The position numbers and the translations under genes are program-made. From Photobacterium phosphoreum (GTDB lineage Bacteria > Pseudomonadota > Gammaproteobacteria > Enterobacterales > Vibrionaceae), in the NCBI RefSeq assembly GCF_002954725.1, contig NZ_MSCQ01000003.1, forward strand, positions 186,230-247,609: 61,380 bases of DNA. Direction: 5' to 3'. Positions 21,633-31,799 of this stretch are shown here, piece after piece (position 1 is the first letter of the stretch; each line of letters opens with the position of its first letter). Under the pieces are notes generated by a model. The model was not told the origin of the DNA and ran no database searches. It was given only the letters and a program-made list of their open reading frames with translations.

Positions 21633-22136
21633 TTGATGATCAATCTCAAGACAAAATACGCTTTTGGAGGCTTAGTCATAGCTATTATGATAATAGTGAG
21701 TGGTTACTTTTATTGGAAAAAACCCGCGCCAATGGCGTTAACTTTTACCCCGATAACTTCGATTGTAGAATTAAACCGAGCCCTTAAAATAGCTGCTCAA
21801 CAACAACACCCAGTATTACTTGATGTCTATGCTGAATGGTGTTCCCCCTGTATAGCCTTAACTCAAAAAACCTTTCCTGCGACCAAAGTGATCCCTCAAC
21901 TCAATAAATTCACCCGTTTAAAAGCGAACGTTACCGCCAATAACGCAGCTGATATCGCCTTAATGCAACACCTTCAAATTATCGGTTTTCCTAGTTTGTT
22001 ATTTTGGGATCCTCAAGGTAACCCGTTACCCCAAGCAACGATCAGCGGCTTTATTAACGCTGATGATTTTAGTCACTATTTACAGCTACCGATGTTCTCT
22101 CCAGCACCATCATCAGCCTCACAAAAGACCCCATAA
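21633..22136 (+). CDS. Membrane-anchored thioredoxin-fold protein like the C-terminal domain of DsbD
   Basis: The protein has 167 aa: one N-terminal membrane anchor (about residues 9-28), then a periplasmic thioredoxin domain with the redox motif WCSPC (C70, C73). The sequence around VLLDVYAEWC, LKANVTANNAADIALM and GFPSLLFWDPQG closely follows the C-terminal (gamma) domain of DsbD, which receives electrons from the membrane part of DsbD and passes them to DsbC/DsbG. Here the N-terminal alpha domain and the eight-helix beta domain are absent. It is placed after dcuA, where dsbD often lies in relatives. A role as periplasmic reductant is inferred; the electron donor is unknown. Confidence 0.8.
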   Translation: MMINLKTKYAFGGLVIAIMIIVSGYFYWKKPAPMALTFTPITSIVELNRALKIAAQQQHPVLLDVYAEWCSPCIALTQKTFPATKVIPQLNKFTRLKANVTANNAADIALMQHLQIIGFPSLLFWDPQGNPLPQATISGFINADDFSHYLQLPMFSPAPSSASQKTP

Positions 22137-22230
22137 TAACCAGAATAATTGCAATATAAATAACGCTAAGCGCGATCAAGATCTAATCTCAACCGTGACT
22201 AAATTGCACCTTAGTTACTGAGGTGTTAAC

Positions 22231-22893
22231 GTGAAAATACTAACTACTACCACAGGCATCGCCATGGACGTGCAATACACTATTGTTATCGCCGATGATC
22301 ACCCATTGTTTCGTAGTGCCTTATTTCAATCGCTTCAGATGGCTATCAGCGGTGCTAACCTCATTGAAGCAGATTCACAAAATTCGTTATTTTTATTGTT
22401 AGAAAAAACCGATGATGTCGACCTATTATTACTCGATCTGAAAATGCCGGGATCAAATGGTATGTCTGGGCTTATTCAATTACGTCAACAATACCCTGAA
22501 CTGGCGATTGTGGTCATTTCTGCCAGCGAAGAAGACTGCGTTGTTCAACAAGTTTATAATCATGGCGCATTTGGGTTTATTCCCAAATCCAGTGATATGC
22601 AGACATTATTAAATGCCTTAAAACAAATTCTTAATGGTGAACCTTATTTTCCGACTACCATCACTCCCAATGATCATCATCAACAACTTGCCACTAAAAT
22701 TGCCGCGCTAACACCACAGCAATATAAAGTATTAACCATGCTGACCGAAGGCTCACTCAACAAACAAATAGCCTATGACTTGAGTGTCTCTGAAGCCACA
22801 ATCAAAGCGCATATGACGGCTATTTTTCGCAAATTAAACGTTAAAAATCGCACCCAAGCCGTCATTTTATTACAACAGTTAGAAATCGATTAA
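22231..22893 (+). CDS. LuxR/NarL-family response regulator, CrbR-like
   Basis: A receiver domain at residues about 15-130 (acidic pocket ADDHP, phospho-acceptor Asp in LLLLDLKMPG) is followed by a LuxR-type helix-turn-helix (LTPQQYKVLTMLTEG, NKQIAYDLSVSEATIKAHM). The GTG at 22231 follows GAGGTG at a good distance (220 aa); an ATG 33 nt later is possible. It converges on a hybrid kinase and lies near acs, a setting like the CrbS/CrbR acetate-switch system of Vibrio cholerae, in which CrbR turns on acs. That assignment is inferred from context and similarity. Confidence 0.85.
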   Translation: MKILTTTTGIAMDVQYTIVIADDHPLFRSALFQSLQMAISGANLIEADSQNSLFLLLEKTDDVDLLLLDLKMPGSNGMSGLIQLRQQYPELAIVVISASEEDCVVQQVYNHGAFGFIPKSSDMQTLLNALKQILNGEPYFPTTITPNDHHQQLATKIAALTPQQYKVLTMLTEGSLNKQIAYDLSVSEATIKAHMTAIFRKLNVKNRTQAVILLQQLEID

Positions 22894-22944
22894 TCCGCCA
22901 AGCACAGTAATCTTATTACGAGATAACTTTGCTATACCTTAATT

Positions 22945-22972
22945 ATGACGCCCTTTTTTAAGCGTCATTTTA
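22945..22972. terminator. Terminator between convergent response regulator and kinase genes
   Basis: ATGACGC/GCGTCAT stem with a 10-nt loop containing T6. It sits between the two stop codons and overlaps the last bases of the kinase gene. Confidence 0.6.
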
Positions 22973-24838
22973 TGGTGCGGATATTAGGCACTGATTTAAT
23001 ATCGCTCGTAACTTCAAAGGTTTTACGGGCTTACTTAAGAAGCTAAAACCATGGTCCCGAATCATCGTTTGATTGTCAGTTAACCGATCAGCACTAATCA
23101 CTACCCCCTTAAAATGCGATCCCAATTGCGTTCGACACCACAAGAGAATCTCCAATCCTGTTTGCTGCTTGGCAAGATGATAATCACTTAAGATTACGTC
23201 AGGCAGCCAACCATCTGTAAGTTGTTTCATCGTTTGGGCTTTATTTACAGCAGTACGCACCTCACAATGCCATTGTTCTAATAAGGTCGTCATCGCGACT
23301 AATATATTCGATTCATTATCTATGCACAGAACCTTTAATCCCGCTAATGATCCCCCTGCCGAATGCGATAATTGCGGCGTTTTTAATGGCAACATTGAAG
23401 GCGAAATACGCCCAACTGATAATGAGAATACTGTGCCGTGTTGAGGCCATGATCGCAATCCCAATGGATGATCTAAAACCCGTGAAATTCCTCGCGCTAT
23501 CGCTAGCCCCAACCCTAATCCATGCTCTGCTCCCGTTTGATCCATTCGCGTAAATTCATCAAAAATATCGGCTTGTTTATCAATAGGGATACCGGGACCA
23601 TTGTCCCACACCTCAATCAAGAGTCGGTCACCACGACGACGCACACCTAATAACACTCGTCCTTGAGGATTATAACGAAAAGCATTGGTTAAAAAGTTTT
23701 GTAATGCACGTCGCAGTAATTTACCGTCAGAAAGGATCACCGCATCACTCATCACGACGTTAAAATCAATTTGCTGATCTAACGCCAAGATGCCAAATTC
23801 GGCTTGCAGCACACTTAAAACATCACTTACTCGCAATGGCACACGATGAGAAGCTAGTTTTCCAGCTTCTAAACGTGATACATCTAATAAGTCGCCAATT
23901 AAATCCTCAGCAGCACTTAATGCACTGGTGATATGGGATGCAAGTCGAGCGCTTTGCTGACCCTCACTAACTTCAACTAATGATGATGAGAATAACCTTG
24001 CTGCATTAAGCGGTTGCATTAAATCATGACTCACCGCTGCTAAAAATCGGCTTTTAGAACGGGCTTGTGATTCTGCTTGTTGCGTTGCCACCACCAATTG
24101 CTGATTGAGTTGTTCTAATTGCTGAGTCCGTTTTTTAACGCGTGCTTCTAAATTCTCATTGGACTCTTTAAGTGCCGCTTCGGCTTGGCGAAAAGCGGTA
24201 ATATCACTAAAACTCATCACAAATCCGCCGCCAGGCATCGGATTACCTTGAACCTCAATCACCTGACCATCAGCGCGCACCCGTGACGAAGTATGGGCGG
24301 TTCTTCGTTGTAGATGTTGAACTCGTTTGGCCACATGCAGTTCAGGATCCCCCTCACCACATAATCCTTGTTGGGCGTTATACCGAATCACATCTGTAAT
24401 AGGTCGCCCTACTTGAATAAGTTCGGCCGGAAAGGTAAATAATTCTAAATAACGTTGATTCCATGCCACCAGCCGCAACTGTTTATCAACCACAGCAATA
24501 CCTTGGCTAATATGCTCAATTGCTCCTTGTAATAAGCCGCGGCTAAAATCAAACATCTCTGATGCTTCATCAACGATAGTTGCAACATCCTCCAGTTGCA
24601 TATTTCGCCCTTGCAGTGCAGAAGTAAGTACCAACTTCGCTGATACTTCTCCGAAAACAGAGGCTAATACTTTTTCTGTGTGTGAAATTATAGCGGGTGA
24701 TGCTTGTTGGTCAGCTAACAACGGACATTGTTGTTGCTTTGAAAATTGACTAAAAGCTTGCTGTATACGTTTACGGCCAACAAACCTTGCCGCTAATGTT
24801 TCAAGCTCCATCACTGTTATTATGGCATCCATTATCAA
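22970..24838 (-). CDS. Hybrid sensor histidine kinase, CrbS-like but lacking the transporter module
   Basis: The 622-aa protein is in order: a helical region at 10-105 resembling the STAC-to-PAS linker of CrbS/CbrA kinases (ETLAARFVG), a PAS domain at 105-220 (ISQGIAVVD, VAWNQRYLELF), a coiled coil at 220-262, HisKA with phospho-His H271 in SHDLMQPL, HATPase at 375-475 (DNGPGIP, GLGLGLAIA) and a C-terminal receiver at 500-620 (D552, K603). No transmembrane segment is seen. CrbS proteins normally begin with a 13-helix solute:sodium symporter domain, absent here. Neighbouring acs and the LuxR regulator support a role in acetate control; partner choice is inferred. Confidence 0.85.
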   Translation of the reverse strand: MIMDAIITVMELETLAARFVGRKRIQQAFSQFSKQQQCPLLADQQASPAIISHTEKVLASVFGEVSAKLVLTSALQGRNMQLEDVATIVDEASEMFDFSRGLLQGAIEHISQGIAVVDKQLRLVAWNQRYLELFTFPAELIQVGRPITDVIRYNAQQGLCGEGDPELHVAKRVQHLQRRTAHTSSRVRADGQVIEVQGNPMPGGGFVMSFSDITAFRQAEAALKESNENLEARVKKRTQQLEQLNQQLVVATQQAESQARSKSRFLAAVSHDLMQPLNAARLFSSSLVEVSEGQQSARLASHITSALSAAEDLIGDLLDVSRLEAGKLASHRVPLRVSDVLSVLQAEFGILALDQQIDFNVVMSDAVILSDGKLLRRALQNFLTNAFRYNPQGRVLLGVRRRGDRLLIEVWDNGPGIPIDKQADIFDEFTRMDQTGAEHGLGLGLAIARGISRVLDHPLGLRSWPQHGTVFSLSVGRISPSMLPLKTPQLSHSAGGSLAGLKVLCIDNESNILVAMTTLLEQWHCEVRTAVNKAQTMKQLTDGWLPDVILSDYHLAKQQTGLEILLWCRTQLGSHFKGVVISADRLTDNQTMIRDHGFSFLSKPVKPLKLRAILNQCLISAP

Positions 24839-24958
24839 CGTCTCTTAATTATCCCCTCCCACTGTAACGGAGTTCCTGACCTTGGCTCAATCGACACTGA
24901 TCACAAATATTAGGGTAACGTTAATATTGTTATTACGCGCTAAGGAGCAATATTTAGA

Positions 24959-24991
24959 CAAAAAAAGCGTACCCGTTAAATAGGTACGCTT
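24959..24991 (-). terminator. Terminator of the MFS transporter gene
   Basis: Minus-strand AAGCGTACC/GGTACGCTT stem followed by T7, located 30 nt after the transporter stop. Confidence 0.8.
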
Positions 24992-25022
24992 CATATCACC
25001 GTTATTATTATGTTTTGAGCTT

Positions 25023-26207
25023 TTAATTTATTTGTGGCGTTAACGACTGTGGTTGCTTACCCGGTAACGGTAAACGAATAAAGAACACGGGCACAGCCAT
25101 CACCGCCATAACCCAGAACACATCCGCGCCCCAATCGCCATAAACCCAACCACTGATTGACGTTAAAATTGCCATTACAGCACCTAACGGAATCGCGTTA
25201 TACAACGACTGCAGAGCCACCATATGATTGCTTGGTGAACGCTCAATATAACGAATAGCTGCCAAGTGAGCCGCAGCAAATGTCACGCTGTGCAATGACT
25301 GCACCGCAAACATTGCCCATTGATCAGTAATGGTCGCGGTTAATCCCCAACGCACTAACACACCCACAGCGGCTAAACGGAACATGTTGTTAATCGACCA
25401 ATTAGCAAATAAGCGCTTACTTACTAGGAACATCCCTACTTCTGCGGCAACACTGAAACTCCATAAATAACCAATCATGGATTCATCAAAGCCAATTTTT
25501 TGCCAATAAATTGAGCTAAAGCCATAATATGCGGCATGACTGCCCTGCAACAGTGCCGCAATTAACATTAATTTAATCACTGAGCTATCGCGTAAAATAT
25601 GCATTAATGCTGGGCGAGCTTGTTGGTGGCTATTAACATCAACTGGCATCACGACTGGGTTACGGGCTGCCATTATTTGTGCAAAGCCTAAACCTGCTAA
25701 CGCCACCCACGGAATAATATCTGCGCCATAACGCTGAGCACATAAACCAACCACAGTCGAGCCAGCAATAAACGCAATTGAACCCCATAAACGAGTGCGA
25801 CCATAATCTAAATGGCCTTCTTTAGCATAATGGTTAGTAATGGCATCTGAAATTGGCACAATTGGCCCAGCAGATAAATTAAATAAAACGGTTACTGCCG
25901 CCAATGCCAATAAATTTCCACCGCAGACAATATAAATAATACACGCCACCAGCCCAAGTAATGTAAAACCACGCAGTGCTGGAATTAAATGTTCAACTTT
26001 ATGAATCCGTGGCGTGATCACCAGATTAGCAATACAGCGCACAGCGAAACCTAACCCTAATAGCAATCCAATATTAGAGTCATCAACCCCTACATGTTTA
26101 AACCAAATCGCCCAAAAGGGTAAATACACCCCATAAGAAAAGAAAAATCCCAATAAATATTGGGATGTCCAGCCATAAGGCTTACTTTTAAACATAATAG
26201 ATCTCAA
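25023..26207 (-). CDS. MFS transporter of the HcaT (3-phenylpropionate permease) type
   Basis: Inner-membrane major facilitator protein, 394 aa, about 12 transmembrane segments. The N-terminal blocks FFFSYGVYLPFWAIWFK and IGLLLGLGFAVR, then LDYGRTRLWGSIAFIAGS, align well with E. coli HcaT (379 aa), the proposed 3-phenylpropionic acid carrier. Actual substrate is not proven for this family. It is divergent from acs and has its own terminator. An alternative start at the second Met (residue 5, FKSKPYGW) is equally plausible. Confidence 0.82.
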   Translation of the reverse strand: MRSIMFKSKPYGWTSQYLLGFFFSYGVYLPFWAIWFKHVGVDDSNIGLLLGLGFAVRCIANLVITPRIHKVEHLIPALRGFTLLGLVACIIYIVCGGNLLALAAVTVLFNLSAGPIVPISDAITNHYAKEGHLDYGRTRLWGSIAFIAGSTVVGLCAQRYGADIIPWVALAGLGFAQIMAARNPVVMPVDVNSHQQARPALMHILRDSSVIKLMLIAALLQGSHAAYYGFSSIYWQKIGFDESMIGYLWSFSVAAEVGMFLVSKRLFANWSINNMFRLAAVGVLVRWGLTATITDQWAMFAVQSLHSVTFAAAHLAAIRYIERSPSNHMVALQSLYNAIPLGAVMAILTSISGWVYGDWGADVFWVMAVMAVPVFFIRLPLPGKQPQSLTPQIN

Positions 26208-26557
26208 AATGTGGTAGATGAAAAACTAAGCTATTATGCCGTAAATCAACCACTACCCCGTAATAGTTAGGTCATTTTTACTCGTAAATAACACATCTTT
26301 GCAAGCTAGTTGCGATCATTGTCACACTCTATTTTCCAATAAAATCACTGTTAACAAATAAGACAGCGCACAAAACAAAATGTAACCTTTATGCAACATG
26401 CAAAACACACCACTTTATGCTTCGATCTCATCCTAAAGTCTAATTGTCGATAATCACATAATCATCCACTTTAACTGCTAATACCGTCTAAACCATTGTT
26501 TGTTAGATATTACAGACATCAATACCCACGCAGGGAAAGAACTCAAGGAGAACAAGG
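26208..26557. other. Divergent control region of acs and the MFS gene
   Basis: This 350-nt stretch has no gene. One CRP-like site is listed separately; AAGGAG precedes the acs ATG. The rest is AT-rich with nothing else I can assign. Confidence 0.5.
26311..26326. promoter_or_regulatory. CRP-like site upstream of acs
   Basis: TGCGATCATTGTCACA differs from TGTGA-N6-TCACA at one position. It lies about 232 nt before acs. CRP activation of acs is established in E. coli; here it is inferred. Confidence 0.5.
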
Positions 26558-28507
26558 ATGAGTGAGGTTCATATTTATCCGGTCGATAGTGCAATTGCCA
26601 CCAATGCCCATATTAATGATGACCAATATCGTGAGATGTACCAACAATCAACTATAAATCCTCAAGGTTTCTGGCGTCAGCATGGACAAATCCTTGATTG
26701 GATCACTCCTTACACTAAAGTGAAGAACACCTCATTTGATAGCGGCCATGTCAGTATTAAATGGTTTGAAGATGGTGAGCTTAATGTCTCAGCCAACTGT
26801 ATTGATCGTCATCTTGCTGATCGGGGTGATCAAGCGGCGATTATTTGGGAAGGCGATGATCCTAATGACGATGCAACCCTAACTTATAACGATCTTCATC
26901 AACAAGTGTGTCAATTTTCCAACGCCCTCAAAAGCCAAGGGGTGCGTAAAGGCGATGTAGTGTGTCTTTACATGCCAATGGTCGCAGAAGCCGCTATTGC
27001 AATGCTAGCGTGTACCCGTATTGGCGCAGTACACACCATCGTATTTGGGGGGTTCTCCCCCGAGGCTCTTGCTGGCCGAATTATTGATTCCAAAGCAAAA
27101 GTTGTGATCACCGCAGATGAAGGTGTTCGTGGTGGTCGCGCTGTACCTTTAAAGCAAAACGTTGATGATGCACTCGCTAACCCACTCGTCACCAGTATTG
27201 AAAAAGTAGTGGTATTTAAACGCACTGGCGGCAATGTAGAATGGCATAGTGAACGCGATGTATGGTGGCACCAAATAACAGCAGTCGCTTCTAACCATTG
27301 CGCACCAGAGCCAATGAACGCAGAAGATCCACTGTTTATCCTCTACACCTCCGGCTCAACGGGCAAACCTAAAGGCGTATTACATACCACTGGTGGGTAT
27401 CTGGTTTATGCGACAATGACCTTTAAATATGTCTTCGATTATCAACCAGGGGATGTTTACTGGTGTACCGCCGATGTGGGTTGGATCACCGGTCACAGTT
27501 ATCTCGTTTATGGGCCATTAGCCAATGGAGCAACCACAGTATTGTTTGAAGGGGTACCAAACTATCCATCGACCAGTCGTATGAGCGAAGTGGTTGATAA
27601 ACATCAAGTCAATATTCTCTACACTGCCCCAACCGCGATTCGTGCATTAATGGCGAAAGGTGATGAAGCTATCGCAGGCACCAACCGTTCATCATTACGT
27701 ATCATGGGCTCGGTAGGCGAGCCGATTAACCCTGAAGCATGGGAATGGTATCACCGCACCATAGGCAATAGTCACTGCCCCATTGTCGATACGTGGTGGC
27801 AAACAGAAACAGGTGGGATTCTTATCACCCCACTTCCTGGCGCAACAGCACTCAAGCCCGGTTCAGCAACTCGACCATTTTTTGGTGTGCAACCTGCGTT
27901 GGTTGATAATATCGGTAACATCTTAGACGGCGCAACGGATGGTAACTTAGTCATGACCGATTCATGGCCGGGACAAATGCGTACTCTATGGGGCGATCAC
28001 GAACGTTTCGAGCAAACCTACTTCTCCACTTTCCCTGGTATGTATTTTACTGGCGATGGTGCCCGTCGTGACGAAGATGGTTACTACTGGATCACTGGTC
28101 GCGTTGATGACGTATTGAATATTTCCGGTCACCGCATGGGCACTGCTGAAATTGAATCTGCGTTGGTGGCATTTGATAAAATAGCCGAAGCAGCGATAGT
28201 CGGTGTACCGCATGCGATCAAAGGCCAAGCGATTTACGCCTATATCACCCTTAATGACGGTGAATTTCCAAGCGCAGAATTACATAAGCAAGTGAAAGAT
28301 TGGGTACGTAAAGAAATCGGTCCAATTGCAACCCCTGACTTCCTTCACTGGACAACAGCACTGCCTAAAACCCGTTCAGGTAAAATTATGCGCCGTATTC
28401 TTCGCAAAATAGCCACAGGCGATACCGACTCCTTGGGTGATACATCGACACTGGCCGATCCCAGTGTGGTTGATAAACTGATTGCAGAAAAACAGCAATT
28501 ACTTTGA
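26558..28507 (+). CDS. acs: Acetyl-CoA synthetase (AMP-forming)
   Basis: Converts acetate, ATP and CoA to acetyl-CoA through acetyl-AMP, the high-affinity acetate scavenging route. It is 649 aa (E. coli 652). Adenylate-forming motifs are [11 protein letters not shown], the substrate-pocket block [11 protein letters not shown], and the C-terminal hinge and lysine in [12 protein letters not shown], the lysine being the usual acetylation target. A strong AAGGAG precedes the start. The nearby CrbS/R-like pair suggests two-component control. Confidence 0.97.
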   Translation: MSEVHIYPVDSAIATNAHINDDQYREMYQQSTINPQGFWRQHGQILDWITPYTKVKNTSFDSGHVSIKWFEDGELNVSANCIDRHLADRGDQAAIIWEGDDPNDDATLTYNDLHQQVCQFSNALKSQGVRKGDVVCLYMPMVAEAAIAMLACTRIGAVHTIVFGGFSPEALAGRIIDSKAKVVITADEGVRGGRAVPLKQNVDDALANPLVTSIEKVVVFKRTGGNVEWHSERDVWWHQITAVASNHCAPEPMNAEDPLFILYTSGSTGKPKGVLHTTGGYLVYATMTFKYVFDYQPGDVYWCTADVGWITGHSYLVYGPLANGATTVLFEGVPNYPSTSRMSEVVDKHQVNILYTAPTAIRALMAKGDEAIAGTNRSSLRIMGSVGEPINPEAWEWYHRTIGNSHCPIVDTWWQTETGGILITPLPGATALKPGSATRPFFGVQPALVDNIGNILDGATDGNLVMTDSWPGQMRTLWGDHERFEQTYFSTFPGMYFTGDGARRDEDGYYWITGRVDDVLNISGHRMGTAEIESALVAFDKIAEAAIVGVPHAIKGQAIYAYITLNDGEFPSAELHKQVKDWVRKEIGPIATPDFLHWTTALPKTRSGKIMRRILRKIATGDTDSLGDTSTLADPSVVDKLIAEKQQLL

Positions 28508-28547
28508 AGCTAATTAACAAAATAAAAAATCAATAAAACGGAACCCA

Positions 28548-28575
28548 AAAGACCGCAACACGTGGTCTTTTTTTA
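28548..28575 (+). terminator. Terminator after acs
   Basis: AAAGACC/GGTCTTT stem with a 9-nt loop and T7. Confidence 0.8.
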
Positions 28576-28960
28576 CGCCGCCATTAATGATAATTTAAAA
28601 CTAATTCAGCTTAGGATAAGCTACTTAACGCTAAAATATCGTGTTAACCGGTTCGATATTGATAATATTTATTGAAATAACACCATGAAACAACCCTATA
28701 AATTGTCTTTTTTTTAGCCCTATTATCACTGCATAGTAATGACTAACAAAAACACAGTTTTATTACTAAATTCTTGCACTTAGTTACGCTACATTAACGT
28801 AGGATGAGTACATTCACATTCGCTAACATTCTTACAACGGCTTACACCTGTTCGCGTAAAAAGTGGTGATTAGACCAGTATTTTGCTGCGATTTGCGTTG
28901 AATTCTCTATAATTGGTTCACAATTAATGTTTAGCAGTAAAAAACGGACACATGGAAGTC

Positions 28961-28982
28961 AACTTGTAGATAGCTACAAGTT
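28961..28982 (+). promoter_or_regulatory. Leader hairpin upstream of aroQ
   Basis: AACTTGTAG-ATAG-CTACAAGTT is a perfect 9-bp stem with a tetraloop, about 40 nt before the aroQ start and without a T run. It may act in the mRNA leader; no known motif recognised. Confidence 0.35.
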
Positions 28983-29022
28983 GTTCGAGTTTAACCTCAT
29001 AAATAACTAATGAGACCTCAAG

Positions 29023-29475
29023 ATGCCGACCGTTAAACGAATTTTACTTATAAATGGACCGAACCTAAATTTACTCGGTTTACGTGAGCCGGATCATTAT
29101 GGCCAACAAACACTCACGCAATTGGTCCATCAATTAACAATGAAAGCCGTCGATCTCGGCGTGACATTAGAACACATTCAATCAAATGCGGAACATGAGT
29201 TGATTGATGCGATTCACCAAGCCTATGCTAACGTGGATTTCATTATTATAAACCCAGCAGCCTTCACTCACACTAGTATTGCTATTCGTGATGCCTTACT
29301 TGGGGTTGCTATTCCGTTTATTGAAGTACATTTATCTAACGTTCACGCACGTGAACCTTTTCGTCATCATTCTTACTTATCGGATAAAGCGGTAGGAGTG
29401 ATTTGCGGCCTCGGCCCTGACGGTTATGAATTCGCCCTACAGGCAGCGGCTAATCGCCTGCATGCAGATAGCTAA
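29023..29475 (+). CDS. aroQ: 3-dehydroquinate dehydratase type II
   Basis: Shikimate pathway enzyme converting 3-dehydroquinate to 3-dehydroshikimate in a dodecamer. It is 150 aa and begins with the signature [34 protein letters not shown] carries substrate-binding residues, and the catalytic Tyr is in DHYG. It precedes accB-accC, a common gammaproteobacterial order. Confidence 0.96.
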   Translation: MPTVKRILLINGPNLNLLGLREPDHYGQQTLTQLVHQLTMKAVDLGVTLEHIQSNAEHELIDAIHQAYANVDFIIINPAAFTHTSIAIRDALLGVAIPFIEVHLSNVHAREPFRHHSYLSDKAVGVICGLGPDGYEFALQAAANRLHADS

Positions 29476-29501
29476 CTGAACAATATATAAAGAGAAAAAT
29501 A

Positions 29502-29963
29502 ATGGATATTCGTAAAATTAAGAAGCTAATTGAACTGGTTGAAGAATCTGGTATTGCAGAGCTAGAGATTTCTGAAGGTGAAGAATCTGTTCGAATCAGT
29601 CGTAATGTACCACTACAGGCAATGCCACAACAATATGCTGTTGCCCCTATGGCTGCACCTGTTCAAGCAGCACCTGTTGTGGAAGCACCCGCAGCATTCC
29701 AAGCACCCGTAGCACCTGCTGTTGCTGCTGGTCATCAAATTCTTTCTCCAATGGTTGGTACTTTCTACCGCGCACCAAGCCCTGAAGCAAAGAACTTTGC
29801 TGAAGTAGGTCAATCAGTCAACATTGGCGATACCCTATGTATCGTTGAAGCAATGAAGATGATGAACCAAATTCAAGCAGACAAAGCAGGTAAGATCGTT
29901 GCAATTCTTGCTCAAGAAGGCGATGCAATTGAATTCGACCAACCGCTTGTAATCATCGAGTAA
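29502..29963 (+). CDS. accB: Biotin carboxyl carrier protein of acetyl-CoA carboxylase
   Basis: Carries biotin between AccC and AccAD in the first step of fatty acid synthesis. It is 153 aa: an N-terminal dimerisation part, a long Ala/Pro/Val linker (about 45-78), then the biotinyl domain with [10 protein letters not shown], whose first K is the biotin attachment site. It is 16 nt upstream of accC, forming the accBC operon. Confidence 0.97.
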   Translation: MDIRKIKKLIELVEESGIAELEISEGEESVRISRNVPLQAMPQQYAVAPMAAPVQAAPVVEAPAAFQAPVAPAVAAGHQILSPMVGTFYRAPSPEAKNFAEVGQSVNIGDTLCIVEAMKMMNQIQADKAGKIVAILAQEGDAIEFDQPLVIIE

Positions 29964-29978
29964 TCGAGGCTCCTGGCT

Positions 29979-31322
29979 ATGTTAGATAAATTAGTAATTG
30001 CGAACCGAGGTGAAATTGCACTTCGAATTCTTCGCGCATGTAAAGAATTAGGTATTAAAACGGTTGCTGTTCACTCAACCGCAGATCGTGATCTTAAACA
30101 CGTATTATTAGCAGATGAATCAGTGTGTATTGGTCCCGCACGCGGTATCGACAGTTACCTGAATATTCCTCGTATTATCAGTGCAGCAGAAATCACAGGC
30201 GCAGTAGCGATTCACCCTGGCTACGGTTTCTTGTCTGAAAATGCTGATTTTGCCGAGCAAGTAGAACGTTCTGGTTTTATTTTTGTTGGCCCGAAAGCAG
30301 AAACTATTCGTCTAATGGGCGATAAAGTTTCAGCGATCAGCGCGATGAAAAAAGCCGGTGTCCCTTGTGTACCAGGTTCTGATGGTCCACTTGATGACGA
30401 TGAAGCGAAAAATAAATCTTTCGCTAAACGTATTGGTTACCCAGTTATCATTAAAGCATCTGGTGGCGGCGGTGGTCGTGGTATGCGTGTAGTACGTTCT
30501 GAAAATGAACTGACTGAAGCGATTGCTATGACTCGCGCAGAAGCAAAATCTTGCTTTAATAATGACATGGTTTACATGGAAAAATACCTTGAAAACCCTC
30601 GTCACATCGAAGTACAAATACTGGCAGACGGTCAAGGTGGCGCAATCCATTTAGGTGAGCGCGATTGTTCAATGCAACGTCGTCACCAAAAAGTAGTTGA
30701 AGAAGCACCAGCACCCGGTATTACCGAAGAAATGCGTAAATACATCGGTGAGCGTTGTACTCGTGCTTGTCTTGAAATCAATTACCGTGGTGCAGGTACG
30801 TTTGAATTCCTTTATGAAAACGGTGAGTTCTACTTCATTGAAATGAACACTCGTATTCAAGTTGAACACCCTGTGACTGAAATGATTACGGGTATTGATC
30901 TGATTAAAGAGCAATTACGTATTGCGGCAGGTCAACCGTTATCATTTAGCCAAAAAGATATTCAAATTCGCGGTCACGCAGTTGAATGTCGTATTAATGC
31001 TGAAGATCCAGAGCGTTTCCTTCCTTGCCCTGGTACGATCACACGTTTCCACTCACCGGGTGGCATGGGTATTCGTTGGGAATCTCATATCTACACTGGC
31101 TACACCGTACCGCCTTACTACGATTCAATGATTGGTAAGTTGATCGCGTATGGTGAAAACCGTGATGTGGCAATCTCACGTATGCGTAATGCATTAAGTG
31201 AAATGATCATTGATGGCATTAAAACCAATATTCCACTTCAGCAAGAAATCATGGCTGATGAAAACTTCCAAAAAGGTGGCGCTAACATCCACTACCTTGA
31301 GAAGAAGCTTGGTTTACAATAA
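29979..31322 (+). CDS. accC: Biotin carboxylase of acetyl-CoA carboxylase
   Basis: ATP-grasp enzyme that carboxylates biotin on AccB using bicarbonate. It is 447 aa (E. coli 449): N-terminal biotin carboxylase domain ([10 protein letters not shown]), ATP-grasp glycine loop [14 protein letters not shown], metal/bicarbonate block [14 protein letters not shown], and C-terminal domain. Cotranscribed with accB and followed by a terminator. Confidence 0.97.
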   Translation: MLDKLVIANRGEIALRILRACKELGIKTVAVHSTADRDLKHVLLADESVCIGPARGIDSYLNIPRIISAAEITGAVAIHPGYGFLSENADFAEQVERSGFIFVGPKAETIRLMGDKVSAISAMKKAGVPCVPGSDGPLDDDEAKNKSFAKRIGYPVIIKASGGGGGRGMRVVRSENELTEAIAMTRAEAKSCFNNDMVYMEKYLENPRHIEVQILADGQGGAIHLGERDCSMQRRHQKVVEEAPAPGITEEMRKYIGERCTRACLEINYRGAGTFEFLYENGEFYFIEMNTRIQVEHPVTEMITGIDLIKEQLRIAAGQPLSFSQKDIQIRGHAVECRINAEDPERFLPCPGTITRFHSPGGMGIRWESHIYTGYTVPPYYDSMIGKLIAYGENRDVAISRMRNALSEMIIDGIKTNIPLQQEIMADENFQKGGANIHYLEKKLGLQ

Positions 31323-31339
31323 TAACGTTATTTAACGTT

Positions 31340-31370
31340 AAAAAGGCTACCTAAGGGTGGCCTTTTTTAT
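31340..31370 (+). terminator. Terminator after accBC
   Basis: AAAAGGCTACC/GGTGGCCTTTT stem with TAAG loop and a T6 run. Confidence 0.8.
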
Positions 31371-31517
31371 TTTTAACAACAGCACATTTTATACGCTGGA
31401 TACTAGACATGGCATAAACCCCTATCTTTTGCCACAATAGCGCCCTTTTTTAACCACTATCAGTGATTATTTCAATTCACTGATCAGTCTTTTACTCATC
31501 ACAACTGGAGAAACCGC

Positions 31518-31799
31518 ATGAAAACGCTTTCTGCCCGCTACCGTCAAGCGCATAAAGAAGCGCGCTGGGCGATAGGACTTGCGTTAGCTTATTTTCTTTG
31601 GTGGTACGTTTCCGCCTATGGCTTCGCCCCTGCTATTAATGACCTCAGCATGCCAACCCTCTATTTTGGTTTCCCATTATGGTTTTTGCTGTCATGTGTC
31701 ATTGGTCCAATTGTTTTTACCATTCTGTGTGCCTTAATGGTGAAATTTATTTACCGCGATCTTCCTCTTGAAATAACTGACGATAAACCACATGAATAG
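31518..31799 (+). CDS. yhdT: YhdT family small membrane protein (DUF997)
   Basis: A 93-aa protein with two transmembrane segments (about residues 19-38 and 55-80), always found next to panF in this group; probable accessory to the PanF symporter, though no function is proven. The stop overlaps the start of panF by 8 nt, so the two are translationally coupled. Confidence 0.88.
   Translation: MKTLSARYRQAHKEARWAIGLALAYFLWWYVSAYGFAPAINDLSMPTLYFGFPLWFLLSCVIGPIVFTILCALMVKFIYRDLPLEITDDKPHE

Larger units (their letters stand above)
28508..29022. other. acs-aroQ intergenic stretch
   Basis: 515 nt with no supported gene. It contains the acs terminator at 28548-28575 and a 9-bp hairpin at 28961-28982 just before aroQ (listed separately). 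The aroQ promoter is presumably here but is not identified. Confidence 0.5.
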
